A stretch of 64,000 nucleotides of DNA from SR1 bacterium human oral taxon HOT-345 (lineage in GTDB: Bacteria; Patescibacteriota; Gracilibacteria; Absconditabacterales; Absconditicoccaceae), in contig MPSQ01000001.1 of assembly GCA_003260355.1 (NCBI GenBank), positions 1 through 64,000 of the forward strand. Reading direction: 5' to 3'. Positions 42,949 through 52,367 of the stretch are shown here, one piece after another. Numbering within the stretch: position 1 is the first letter of the stretch; each line of letters starts with the position of its first letter. The position numbers were made by a program, and so were the translations under genes. The notes below the pieces were generated by a model. It made no database searches and was not told the origin of the DNA. It saw only the letters and a list, made by a program, of their open reading frames with translations.

Positions 42949-43188
42949 GGGCTCTTAGCTTAGTTGGTAGAGCGATCCGATTCGTATCGGATAGGTCAGC
43001 TTGCGAGGTTAAGCCCTAGAGAAAATATGGGCTCTTAGCTTAGTTGATAGAGCGATCCGATTAGCATCGGATGGGTCAGCTTGCGAGGTTAAGCCCTAGA
43101 GAAAATATGGGCTCTTAGCTTAGTTGGTAGAGCGATCCGATTAGCATCGGATAGGTCAGCTTGCGAGGTTAAGCCCTAGAGAAAATGT
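42949..43188 (+). repeat. Three tandem 80-bp tRNA-Ala-like repeats
   Basis: Copies start at 42949, 43029 and 43109, exactly 80 bp apart and in register with tRNA-Ala at 43189. Each keeps the 5' acceptor and D arm of tRNA-Ala. The anticodon arm is replaced by a 7-bp hairpin ATCCGAT-(TCGT or TAGC)-ATCGGAT. The T arm is replaced by AGCTTGCGAGGTTAAGCCCT, and the 3' acceptor is degenerate (AGAGAAAAT). They cannot be normal tRNAs. They could be tRNA-derived pseudogenes, or small RNAs with a conserved hairpin. Confidence 0.85.
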
Positions 43189-43261
43189 GGGCTCTTAGCT
43201 TAGTTGGTAGAGCGCCTGCTTTGCACGCAGGAGGTCAGGGGTTCGACTCCCCTAGAGTCCA
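43189..43261 (+). tRNA. tRNA-Ala(UGC)
   Basis: A full cloverleaf of 73 nt: acceptor GGGCTCT/AGAGTCC with the G3-U70 pair that identifies alanine tRNA, anticodon loop TTTGCAC (UGC), T arm AGGGG-TTCGACT-CCCCT, discriminator A. CCA is not encoded. Confidence 0.95.
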
Positions 43262-43277
43262 AATTTGAATTAAACTT
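43232..43277 (+). repeat. 46-bp direct repeat, left copy (tRNA-Ala 3' end)
   Basis: The 3' half of tRNA-Ala plus the first part of its terminator is repeated without mismatch at 43589-43634, on the other side of the GIY-YIG gene. This resembles an attachment-site duplication. Confidence 0.85.
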
Positions 43278-43299
43278 TTAAAAGAGTTTAATTTTTTTT
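43269..43299 (+). terminator. tRNA-Ala terminator
   Basis: ATTAAACT and AGTTTAAT form an 8-bp stem followed by T8. A near-identical hairpin follows the right direct repeat. Confidence 0.85.
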
Positions 43300-43316
43300 A
43301 AAACGAAAAATAAAAA

Positions 43317-43559
43317 ATGAAGTGATGGCTATACATTCTCCTCCTCGCAAATGGGCAATATTATGTAGGAAGCACAAATAATTTAGAAAGGAGGATCGCA
43401 CAGCATAAGTCCTGAAAAGTACTCTCGACGAAATGAAAACTTCCTTTGGAGCCTCTCTTTACGAGAGAATATGAAACTTTGTCTGAAGCAAGAAGTGCAG
43501 AATATCAACTAAAGAAAAAGAAAAGTAGGAAATATATTGAGTTATTTATGAACGCTTAG
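43317..43559 (+). CDS. Small GIY-YIG nuclease
   Basis: 80 residues with three UGA glycines, hidden under the standard code. The domain is clear: WLYILLLANGQYYVGSTNNLERRIAQHKSGK, given here in parts as WLYILLLANGQ (GIY-like), YYVGSTNNLERRIAQH (YIG plus the catalytic Arg) and the ending EARSAEYQLKK with the metal-binding glutamate. It matches the short UvrC-like/homing-nuclease class. It lies exactly between two 46-bp direct repeats of the tRNA-Ala 3' end, and its stop codon is inside the right-hand tRNA remnant. Confidence 0.85.
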
Positions 43560-43618
43560 TAGCTAGAGCGATCCGATTGTCATCGGATAGGTCAGGGGTT
43601 CGACTCCCCTAGAGTCCA
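43550..43618 (+). pseudogene. tRNA-Ala remnant with hairpin anticodon arm
   Basis: The 5' acceptor is missing or truncated, and the D arm is altered. The anticodon arm is ATCCGAT-TGTC-ATCGGAT, as in the tandem repeats, while the T arm and 3' acceptor are perfect tRNA-Ala. It is a chimera between the tandem repeat type and true tRNA-Ala. Confidence 0.8.
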
Positions 43619-43634
43619 AATTTGAATTAAACTT
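43589..43634 (+). repeat. 46-bp direct repeat, right copy
   Basis: Identical to 43232-43277. The two copies are 357 bp apart and enclose the GIY-YIG gene. Confidence 0.85.
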
Positions 43635-43656
43635 CTCAGAGAGTTTAATTTTTTTT
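43626..43656 (+). terminator. Terminator after the tRNA remnant
   Basis: ATTAAACT and AGTTTAAT around a TCTCAGAG loop, with T8. It is homologous to the tRNA-Ala terminator. Confidence 0.8.
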
Positions 43657-44018
43657 GATTTGAGAAAATTCTTGAAGAAAGGTTCTTCTTTATGACTTGT
43701 AATGTCACGGAAGTTGCTAGAATGAAACTTCTTCGTTCTCCTTGATTGAAATACGAAGCTGCATTGTTATCTTCTTTGCTTATGGATTAGGATAATAGGA
43801 TAAAAAATCGCTTCAAAAGGCGCTTTAGTGCTGGAGATTTCCTTCCTCTTGAATCTCAATCTAAAAAGGGAGAAAAATCAGATTTTTTTCTTCTTTTTTG
43901 TTGTTGTGAAAAAAGTGTCGATGAGAACTGGAAAAACTTTCCTTGAAAAAAAAAAAAACAATTCATTAAAAAACCTTTTGAGCATTTGTCTCTTTTTACT
44001 TTCTAAAAGTCAATAGCA
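43657..44018. other. Noncoding AT-rich region before the second HU-like gene
   Basis: No convincing gene is present. A 62-codon frame at 43828-44016 is lysine/phenylalanine-rich low complexity and is not called. A copy of TCAGATTTTT lies at 43878-43887, and a run of A12 near 43950. Confidence 0.45.
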
Positions 44019-44393
44019 ATGATGAAGTTTAAGTTGATTGAAAAGGTAAACCCTCTAAAAAAAGAAGACCCAAAGAAGTGGTATGCAAGTCCTATCTATG
44101 CGGATAAGGTAACACAGAAAGAGCTGGCAAAGCAACTTGCGGACCTCTCTTCACTTTCAGCTGGAGATGTTGGGAATGTAATTCAGAATCTTGTAGAGGA
44201 ATTTTCCAAGATTCTGATGAGGGGAGGTATTCTCCAGTTAGGAGATTTTGGGACTTTTCGTGTAACTATCTCGAGTAAGGGAGCAGAAGAAAAAGGTAAA
44301 TTTAGTGCTGAAACGATTGAGCCAAAGATTAGTTTCTTGCCAGGAGTAGAGCTCAAAAAGCAGCTTGAATCTATGAAATTTCAACAGCAATAG
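44019..44393 (+). CDS. HU-like DNA-binding protein (HU-related family), paralogue
   Basis: 124 residues, no UGA. It shares the family pattern with the protein at 19643: LIEKVNPLKKEDPKKWYASP, LSAGDVGNVIQNLVEEF and LGDFGTFRVTISSKGAEE. The conserved GDFGTF turn uses GGA here, whereas its paralogue uses UGA. It is a nucleoid-associated protein, typical of Bacteroidota and found here twice. ATG at 44022 is an alternative start. The 15-bp word shared with the other locus lies downstream at 44473-44487. Confidence 0.85.
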   Translation: MMKFKLIEKVNPLKKEDPKKWYASPIYADKVTQKELAKQLADLSSLSAGDVGNVIQNLVEEFSKILMRGGILQLGDFGTFRVTISSKGAEEKGKFSAETIEPKISFLPGVELKKQLESMKFQQQ

Positions 44394-44472
44394 CTTGAAG
44401 AACTGAGTAGGGAGGTCTATTTTTTGAGAGGATATGGCTTGGTAGAATTTCCTTGTGGAGAGGGAGGAAGAC

Positions 44473-44487
44473 TTCACCGTAGAGAAA
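44473..44487. promoter_or_regulatory. 15-bp word shared with the first HU locus
   Basis: TTCACCGTAGAGAAA is identical to 19505-19519. Related words GACTGTAGAGAAA and GTCTGGAGAGAT follow within 50 bp. It may be a binding site; no function is shown. Confidence 0.35.
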
Positions 44488-44578
44488 ATGAAATCTGACT
44501 GTAGAGAAAAATAATTCTGTCTGGAGAGATAGAAAAATCTGTATGGTCAGATATTTCTTTATCATTTAATGAATTTTT

Positions 44579-45076
44579 ATGCCAAGAATTAAATATGAAG
44601 AAGAATGTAAATTTAGAGGCATTCTTTTCAAGAAGGGGGAAATTTTTTATGCGGATAGGATTCAATTTAAGTGGGGTTGGCGAGAAACTCGTTGGCTAGT
44701 ATGGTTACTTGCTTTTGTTATTGATATTCTCCTCTTAGGTAGTGGAAGATTTCCTATCTGTGTCCTAACAAAGTTTTTATTTCCTTCGTGAAAAGAAGCC
44801 CCATGGAAATGTCGTTTTTTTATTAATGAAGAATGTTTATGATGGAGATATTGTCCTAGGAAATCATTTAGTAGTGAATTATCAACTGCTCTCTTAAAGA
44901 AGGGTAAAATTGTTGAAGTACAATTATTTAGACAAAAAGGGCAAGTAAAGGTATATAAAAAAGGAGTATTCTCAGAAATGTCCTGCGTTGGTAATGCTAG
45001 AGATATAGGGAAGATAGATGATCTTGCGGTCCTCTTGAAAAAATATGGATATCCTTTTACTTTTATGGAAGAATAA
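44579..45076 (+). CDS. Hypothetical protein with one hydrophobic segment
   Basis: 165 residues with two UGA glycines. A basic N-terminus (KFRGILFKKGEIFYADRIQFKWGWRETR, partial: GEIFYADRIQFKWG) precedes a helix LVWLLAFVIDILLLG (about residues 38-55) and cysteines near residues 58-95. The C-terminal half ends LAVLLKKYGYPFTFMEE. No family is recognised. Its stop is TAA. Confidence 0.55.
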
Positions 45077-45195
45077 AAAAGAATTAAACTTTTTGTTATT
45101 TGCTATTTAAGTTAGGAGATTGTTATTTTCTTTCTGTAGGGAAATGAAAATCTCTATCCTTAGATTTTAAATTTTCATTTGTAAAGTATTTCAAG

Positions 45196-47004
45196 ATGAA
45201 ACTTTTCTTTTTTGATACTGAGACTACAGGAGTAAACCCAAATAAGGATAGGATTATTCAATTTGGAGCAATTTATGGCGAGTATGATCTACAAACGGGA
45301 CAGTTTAATGAGTTAGAAAGAATTAATCAGTATATTAATATTGAAGGAGAGATACCCTATTGAGCTAGTCAAGTGCATGGTATTTACAAAAAAGATATAG
45401 AAGGTTATGGCTATATGAAAGATTATATTGATGAATTTTTGGTTTATATGGGGCGTGCGGACTATGTAATAGGTCATAATGTAGATTTTGATAAAAGGAT
45501 GTTTATTTCAGAGGTAAAAAGACTTGGCAATAATTTTAATTTTGATGCAGTTCGTTGGGTAGATACGATGAGGTCGACTGCTCAATTTGTAAATGAGAAA
45601 GGAGGAAAGCGACCTAAACTCATTAAGTTGCATGAAAAGCTCTTTGGTAGGGGGTTTGATGGGGCTCATGATGCAATGGCTGATATCGTAGCTACGAAAG
45701 ATTGTTTTTTGGAATTAAGGAAATATGGCTTTTTTCGTGAAATTTTTAGTTTACCTTTATGAGGAGGAGCTTTGTCTCGGGGGAAAAAAGTAGAAGAAAA
45801 AAAGGTAGAAAGGAAAAGGGTAGAAGGGAATAAGAGAAGTTATGATGAAGTCAGAAATCTTGAAAATTGATATGCTCAAGTTCGTATATGAGACAAGCGA
45901 GGGATTATAAATAGGCGATGAAAAGAGGGGGGCGAAATAAAATATGATACAATTGGTGATTTTCGTGATTGATATGCTCAAGCTCGTATATGAGACAAGC
46001 GGGGGATTATCAATGGAAAATGAGAAGAAGTCTGTAAAATCCAATATGATGCAATTGGTGATTTCCGTTGTTGATATGCTCAAGTTCGTATTTGAGATAA
46101 GCGAGGGGTTATTAATAAGCAGTGGAAAGAGATTTGTGAAATCAAATATGATGCAATTGGTAATTTTCGTGTTTGATGTGTTAAAGTTTGTATATGAGAC
46201 AAACGAGGAATTGTCAATGGAAAATGAGACGAGGTCTGTAAAATTAAATATGATGCAATTGGTGATTTTTATGATTGATATGCTCAAGTTTGTGTTTGAG
46301 ATAAACGAGGGATTATAAATGGGCGATGAAAAGAGGGGTGTGAAATTAAATATGATGAAGTTGGTGATTTTTGTGATTGATATGCTCAAGTTCGTGTTTG
46401 AGATAAACGAGGAATTATAAATGGGCGATGAGACGAGGTCTGTAAAATCAAATATAATGCAATTGGTGCTTTCCGTTATTGATATGCTGAGGTAAGGGTT
46501 TGAGACAAGCGAGGGATCATTAATAAGCAGTGGAAAGAGATTTGTGAAGTCAAATATGATGTAATTGGTGAATTTCGTGATTGATGTGCTAAAGTTCGTG
46601 TTTGAGGCAAGCGAGGGATTATAAATGGGGGAGGAGAACAGCTCTGTGAAATTAAATATGATGCAATTGGTGATTTTTGTGATTGATATGCTCAAGTTCG
46701 TATTTGAGAGAAACGAGGAATTATTAATGAAAAATGAGTAGAGATTTGTAAAATTAAATATGATAGAATTAATATTCCCCCAAGTTGAAAGAAACTAGGG
46801 CTTATAAATGAGCAATGAGAAGATGTCAGCGAAATCCAATATGATGCAATTGGGGATTTTGGAGTTTGACATCTTAAAGTTCGTGTCTGAGAGAAGCAAA
46901 GAATTATTCGTGTAGGGTGAAAAAAGATTTCGGGGTCTTTGGTGCTATTTTTTTGGATCGTTATATTTCTTGTGAGTGTTATATGTTTTTACTTTTTTTA
47001 CTAA
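45196..47004 (+). CDS. Membrane-tailed DEDDh exonuclease with WG-repeat region
   Basis: 602 residues with about 30 UGA glycines. The N-terminal DnaQ-like exonuclease has FFDTETTG (D7, E9), IGHNVDFDKRMF (about residues 95-106) and HDAMADIVAT (about 156-165), the complete DEDDh set. A lysine-rich linker leads to about ten tandem WG-like repeats (QVRIGDKRGIING ... EVCKIKYDAIGDF; residues about 217-580). A single C-terminal helix (SLVLFFWIVIFLVSVICFYFF) closes the protein. Most repeat glycines are UGA, so the standard code shows only the exonuclease and a false antisense ORF. I infer a membrane-tethered nuclease. The next gene starts 6 bp later. Confidence 0.85.
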
Positions 47005-47010
47005 AAACCA

Positions 47011-48381
47011 ATGTGGGATATCTATAAACAAGTTGGATGATTAAAAAAACGGATTAAAAAAATTACAAACTATCTTCGCTTTTTTTTTGTGTTTTGTATT
47101 GTTTGAATACTATTGATCATCGGCATAGTCTTTTATCGTTTAGAAGGTAGATTTATTCTAGGGAATCGGTGAGCTACTCCACTTGAATGTTTTGAATATG
47201 GTGAAGTTTGGCGTCAAATTGTGACAGAAGACCAAGTTTTGGAAATTACAGGGTGGGGTATTTCAGATTATGATGTTCAAAAGTGTTGAAAAAAAGTAGT
47301 CATCCCAAAATATATCAAAAAAAGTCCAGTACTCTCTATTTGGCATTATGCTTTTTATGATAAATGAATAGAAGTTGTTGAGTTTCCTGAGGGGCTTCAG
47401 CATATTGGGGACTCTGCTTTTAAATTTAATCAGTTGACCTCAGTAACATTCCCCTCCACTTTACGAAAAATGGAGGCTGATGCATTTGCAGATAATAGGC
47501 TGATTTCGGTTTATTTACCTAAAAATTTGAAAACGATCCGTTCTTGTGCTTTTGCAAAAAACCGTATTCAGTCGCTTATTTTACCAGAAGGACTTCAGTA
47601 TCTTGGTTATGCTGCATTTGCAGACAATCAGATTGCCTCCATCCATTTCCCTAATTCACTTAAGAGGATGTGAGCATATGCCTTTAAAAATAATCAACTA
47701 AAGACTCTGGTATTGCCTGAAGGTTTGGAAAAATTAGAATATGCTGTTTTTTCACATAATAAATTGATAGGTGTAAAGTTCCCACAAGACCTTAGGAGTA
47801 TTGGAGCCTATGCTTTCCATGATAATCTCCTTACGGTGGTTAATATCCCTCCAGGGGTAGAGGAAATAGGGACATGAGCATTTATGGGGAATGAATTAGT
47901 AAGATTGGATCTTCCAGATGAAGTAGAAGTTGTGCAGCCTTATTCTTTTGCTAAAAATAAGATAATTAGCCTCAATTTCCCTACTTCTGTGGAAGAGATT
48001 AAAAAATGAGCATTTCAGCAAAATCAATTGTTTTTTTTGAGTATCCCACATACTGTTAAGAGAATAGAAGAGGTGGCTTTTTATAATAATTATTTGGAAG
48101 GGGTATCTTTTTTCTCAGGACTAGAAGAGATTGGTTCTCAAGCTTTTGGACAGAATAATCTTACTTGAGTCGAATTTCCAAAGTCACTTAAAAAAGTGTA
48201 TTATAATGCTTTTGATTGGCAAAAAATAGAAGACTTAAAACTTGCAGAAGAAGGTTCTTGAGTCTGTATTGATCGAGAGATGCATGACAATGATTATGTG
48301 TCTGGCCATATCTTAGAACAATTAAGAAGTGTTCCTTCTTGTTCGAAAGATAACCAATCTGAGGATTTTAGTAAATTTTAG
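47011..48381 (+). CDS. Leucine-rich-repeat (BspA-like) membrane protein
   Basis: 456 residues with about ten UGA glycines. A cytoplasmic basic N-terminus and one membrane helix (IVGILLIIGIVFYRLEG-like, about residues 30-48) precede about eleven BspA-type LRR units of 23 residues (for example LTSVTFPSTLRKMEADAFADN, here shown as FPSTLRKMEADAFADN). The C-terminus holds cysteines. BspA repeats mediate surface binding in oral bacteria and protists. The 6-bp gap to the exonuclease gene implies one operon. Confidence 0.85.
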
Positions 48382-48522
48382 TATGGTTAAGGGGGATTTT
48401 GCTAGTATTATTCGATAATTTTTTATTAAAGGATTTGAATTAGAAATATTTAAGGTGTTTTTTATTCTTTTAGTTTTATAGTATTTTATCTTTTTTTTAT
48501 TATTTTTTGTTGATGAGTTAAT

Positions 48523-51351
48523 ATGTGATTTAAAATAGCACTAATAGTATTTGTATTGCTTATTGTAACATTATATTATTGAATAAGGAAGCGAAAAGAA
48601 AAAAAAGCTGATTATCAAAAACAATTACAGCAGGTAAAGCAAGCAATAGAAGAATTTATAAACCACTTACAAGACAAAATACATTGAAAGTACTTAAATT
48701 TTTCTGCTTATAGGAATTTGTATGACGAATGAGTTTCTCTGTATGATAGCACAAAAAGGTATCATAAAGATTTGCAAGAATATTGATTATTTTTTTCATT
48801 TGTGGAGGATGTAAAATTTAGGGATGATCATAATGATGCTTTTGTAAATCAGGAAAAAAAACAATATGAAGGTTATTTTAAACAACTAGATGACAAAGGT
48901 TTTTGATTAACTGATAAACAATTAAATGCTATTTTTACTGATGAAGATGCTACTCTTATTAATGCTTGAGCTTGAACAGGGAAAACAAAGACTTTAGAAA
49001 ATAAAATAGTTTATTTGCATGTAATAAAAAAAGTCCCGCTTCAAGATATTCTGGTTATTACTTATTCAAAAAGTTCTCAACAAGATATGTTAAAAAGGAT
49101 TGTAGATTCTTTAAATAGGGCTTGAGTTAGTGTACATGAAGATGCACTTAAGTTTACCGTTTCCACATTTCATGCATTCTGAAAAAGGATTCTAGATCAA
49201 TATTATGCACAATGTTGCTGGTCATGAAGTGGTGAAGAAAAATTAATTTGAAAGTGATTTGTTGGTAAAAAAGTAATAGAAGAAAAAGATCAGATGGAAG
49301 TTATGGAATTGGTTATGGATAGGTTGAAAAAGGATGAATTTTTACAACCTATATTATCTAAATATTTACTCTATTTTAGTAGTCCTGAATATTCAGTTGA
49401 AGAGTTTGAAACGCTAGATGACTATTATAACAGAGTTAAGAGGTCTTATCTAACTTTGATTAAGGATTTTAAGTGATATAATGTGGTTGTAAAAAGTTAT
49501 TGAGAAGTTCTTATAGCTAATTTTTTAGTTTCAAATGGAGTTGCTGTTGAGTATGAGCCTAAATCACACTTTTACACAACAGATACTTGAGATAGAAGAA
49601 CTTATAAACCAGATTTTTATTTGCCAGATTATGGTATTTATATTGAATATTTTTGAATAGATAAAAATTGAAATACGGCTCCTTATATATCGGCTGAGAA
49701 TTATGTACATAGGATGAATCAAAAAAAAGAAAATCATAAAAAATCTTGAAATAAATTGATTGATATGAGATATGCTGATTATCAGGACTGAAAGTGGTAT
49801 TTTCTAAATAAATTAGAGAAAGAATTGAAAAAATATGGTGTTCAGTTGCAACCACAATCACAGGGAGATATCATTAAATTATTAAAATGACAATTATCAT
49901 GATTGGATAATATCTTAAAAACTTTTTTAGCTCTTTATAAAGAATCGAGAGAAACGATTGAGGCGCTAAAAGAAAAGGTGCAAACATTTGATGGATTAAA
50001 TAGAGAAAGAAATCAGATTTTTTTAGAAATATTTTCTCACTATTTTAAGCAGTATACAGATCTTTTAGTGGAATGATGATTTATGGATTTTTGAGATATG
50101 ATATCAGATGCTAAAGATATCATAAAATCAGGAGCCGTTCAAAAAAAATATTCATATATACTAGTGGATGAATTTCAGGATATATCAGAAGCTAGGGCGA
50201 TGCTTCTAAGAAATCTGATTAAAGATCATGACGAGACAAGATTATTTTGTGTATGAGATGATTGGCAGTCTATTTATAGGTTTGCATGAAGTAATGCTAA
50301 TATTTTTTTAAAATTTGAAAATTATTTTGATTATACTAAGAAAATTACATTAGATAGAACATTTCGTTTTAATCAGTGAATATCAGATATTTCATGAAAA
50401 TTTATTATGCAAAATCCAGAACAGACGGTAAAGCGCTTATCATCAAATAATAGAGAAACAAAAGACAAAATATTGGTTTTGCAAAAGGATTGAGATCAAG
50501 ATCACGTCTATCTCTCTATTCTTAATAGTATTTTTGAAAATGTATTTAGAAAAGCACCAGAAACAAAAGAAATTTCGATTATGTATTTAACAAGGTATTC
50601 TAGTAAAAAATATGCAAAAAAACATGATCAAGATTTTATAGATTTTTTGGTGTGAAAATATTGAGCAGATAAACATATTACAAAGGATAATGGGAAGGAT
50701 ATTTCATACTATGAAACTAGTAAATTAACATATAGAGACAAGAAGATCGCCATCAAATGTATTCCTTTGACAGTTCATAAATCTAAGTGATTGGAAGCTG
50801 ATTATGTACTTGTTGATTATATTAATCAAAATGATGATTATAATTTCCCTAGTAGTTTTGATGATGATCCAGTATTAGAATTACTTTTAGAAGAAAAAAA
50901 ATGAAAATTTATTTTTTCAGAAGAAAGGAGGCTATTCTATGTTGCCATAACAAGGTGAAAAAATTTAGCATTTTTGATTTATAATAAACAGAAACAATCT
51001 TTATTTTTAAAAGATTTATTAGCTATTTGATGAGAATGTGTGAAGATTGTAGATGTTGGATGACAGAAGCTAAGCCTTCTTTCTGATTATCAAGCTCCTA
51101 AATGTGCTAATTGTTGATGAGTATTAAAAGTGTCTCAATATGATCGTATATATCCTGAATTTTATTGTGCAAATTATTATATGTGATGTGATGTAAAATA
51201 TTTTAAGTATGATTGAAAGTTGTATAAGGCTTTATTATGTCCAATATGTTGAAATTCTATGATGCTAAGGCAAAATTCTCGTAATTATTCTGTATTCCGA
51301 TGATGTGTAAATTATCCAAGTTGTAGATGAACTAGGTATTTTCTTAAATAA
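48523..51351 (+). CDS. Membrane-anchored UvrD/helicase IV-like helicase with nuclease insert and zinc ribbons
   Basis: 942 residues with 45 UGA glycines and only about 13 GGN glycines. Order: membrane helix (residues 3-21); Walker A NAGAGTGKT (147-155, two glycines UGA); a PD-(D/E)XK-like segment TYKPDFYLPDYGIYIEYFG near 360, typical of helicase IV relatives; Walker B VDEFQDIS (D549, E550); VGDDWQSIYRFAGSN; VHKSKGLEADYVLV; ERRLFYVAITRG; then two C-terminal topoisomerase-type zinc ribbons (CANCGG, CPICGN, FRGCVNYPSCRG). It should unwind and perhaps cut DNA at the membrane. Standard ORF calling shows just a 60-residue piece. The third catalytic lysine of the nuclease motif is not obvious. Confidence 0.85.
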
Positions 51352-51995
51352 ACGACGATAAAAGCTTGTATAATTATTTAAGGAGTAAATTTTTATATAT
51401 CCCCTCTAATCCTTGCTGTTTAGAAAGATGCTGATAAATTCTGTTGATCTTAGAGTATGAAAAGACTTTTAAAAAAGATTTAGTCTTAATTTTATTCAAA
51501 TGTATTCTAAAAAATTAGATTTTCTTTTGCAGGGATTAGGTTTTTTATTTAACTTTTTAATATTGTAAAAGGAAAGGTGATAAAAATCTGAACTATGAGA
51601 ATAGCTTTCCCTTTTATAAATCGGATAGATTTTGATAAAAAAGAGATAATTTATATCTATATTAATGCAATATGTATAATTAATGCAATATGTATGTAAA
51701 AATGCGATTTCGTATGTATATTGCAAAGATAAGTGTATTTTTTATCCTCAAGCATTTTCCAAAAGTGTAAACAAAGCTTTATTAAGATAATTTGTTTATA
51801 AAAACAAAAATATTAGATAAAATAACCTTCTTATCTAAGAAAACTGAAACTAGCTTTTTTGTGCCTTCCTCTTCTTCTACTTACTAAGCGACAAAAGTCA
51901 GACTTTTTTCTTTTGCTAAAATAAGCTTCTAGAGCCTAAGCGAGATTAAAAACAACCATTTTTTCTAAAAAGTGATAAAATAGCTAAAAAAACTC
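51352..51995. other. Noncoding AT-rich region
   Basis: About 640 bp without a convincing gene. A 76-codon minus-strand frame (51496-51726) is repetitive Tyr/Ile-rich and not called. It holds AAAAATCTGA at 51582-51591 and a near copy at 51897. Two short ATTAATGCAATATGTAT repeats lie at 51662-51700. Confidence 0.45.
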
Positions 51996-52023
51996 TTGAT
52001 TTTGTATCTCATTTTCATATAAA
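51996..52023 (+). promoter_or_regulatory. Promoter of the tRNA-Tyr-Arg-Glu cluster
   Basis: TTGATT, 16 bp, TATAAA, followed by CTTGCACG. It is very like the promoter at 42528-42555. Confidence 0.8.
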
Positions 52024-52074
52024 CTTGCACGATCATCTTTGGCTCCACTTTTGTGGAGTAGCTGGATGAGTGTT

Positions 52075-52157
52075 GGGGAGATGGCAGAGCGGTCAATTGC
52101 ATCAGACTGTAAATCTGACGCCTCACGGCTACGTAGGTTCAAATCCTACTCTCCCCA
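52075..52157 (+). tRNA. tRNA-Tyr(GUA)
   Basis: Acceptor GGGGAGA/TCTCCCC, anticodon loop CTGTAAA (GUA), a long variable arm (CGCCTCACGGCTACG), T loop TTCAAAT, discriminator A. Confidence 0.95.
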
Positions 52158-52175
52158 AGTGGATTCGTTGCGGAA

Positions 52176-52247
52176 GTCCCTATAGTTCAATGGATAGAAC
52201 AACAGCCTTCTAAGCTGTGGATCCAGGTTCGATCCCTGGTGGGGATA
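52176..52247 (+). tRNA. tRNA-Arg(UCU)
   Basis: Acceptor GTCCCTA/TGGGGAT (terminal G-U), anticodon stem ACAGC/GCTGT with loop CTTCTAA (UCU), T arm CCAGG-TTCGATC-CCTGG, discriminator A. Confidence 0.93.
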
Positions 52248-52266
52248 AGTTAGCTTGCCAGGTTGG

Positions 52267-52340
52267 GCTCTCGTGGTCTAGTGGTTTAGGACGCCACCCT
52301 CTCACGGTGGAAATCGAGGGTTCGAGTCCCTCCGGGAGCG
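52267..52340 (+). tRNA. tRNA-Glu(CUC)
   Basis: Acceptor GCTCTCG/CGGGAGC, anticodon stem CCACC/GGTGG with loop CTCTCAC (CUC), T arm GAGGG-TTCGAGT-CCCTC, discriminator G. Confidence 0.92.
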
Positions 52341-52367
52341 ATTCAATTTATTCTCATTGCACTTCGT

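Noticed and set aside
42949..43188. Three functional tRNA genes
   Set aside because: Anticodon and T arms do not fold as tRNA, TTCRA is missing, and the acceptor 3' strand is broken.
43828..44016. 62-codon ORF before the second HU-like gene
   Set aside because: Low-complexity Phe/Lys sequence over poly-A/T tracts, with no domain and no ribosome-binding site.
45757..46695. 312-codon minus-strand ORF, repetitive Ser/Ile/Asn/Phe-rich
   Set aside because: It is the antisense shadow of the WG repeats; the plus strand gives an exonuclease-WG-TM protein that ends at a natural TAA.
51496..51726. 76-codon minus-strand ORF
   Set aside because: AT-rich chance frame with Tyr/Ile repeats; no start context or homology pattern.
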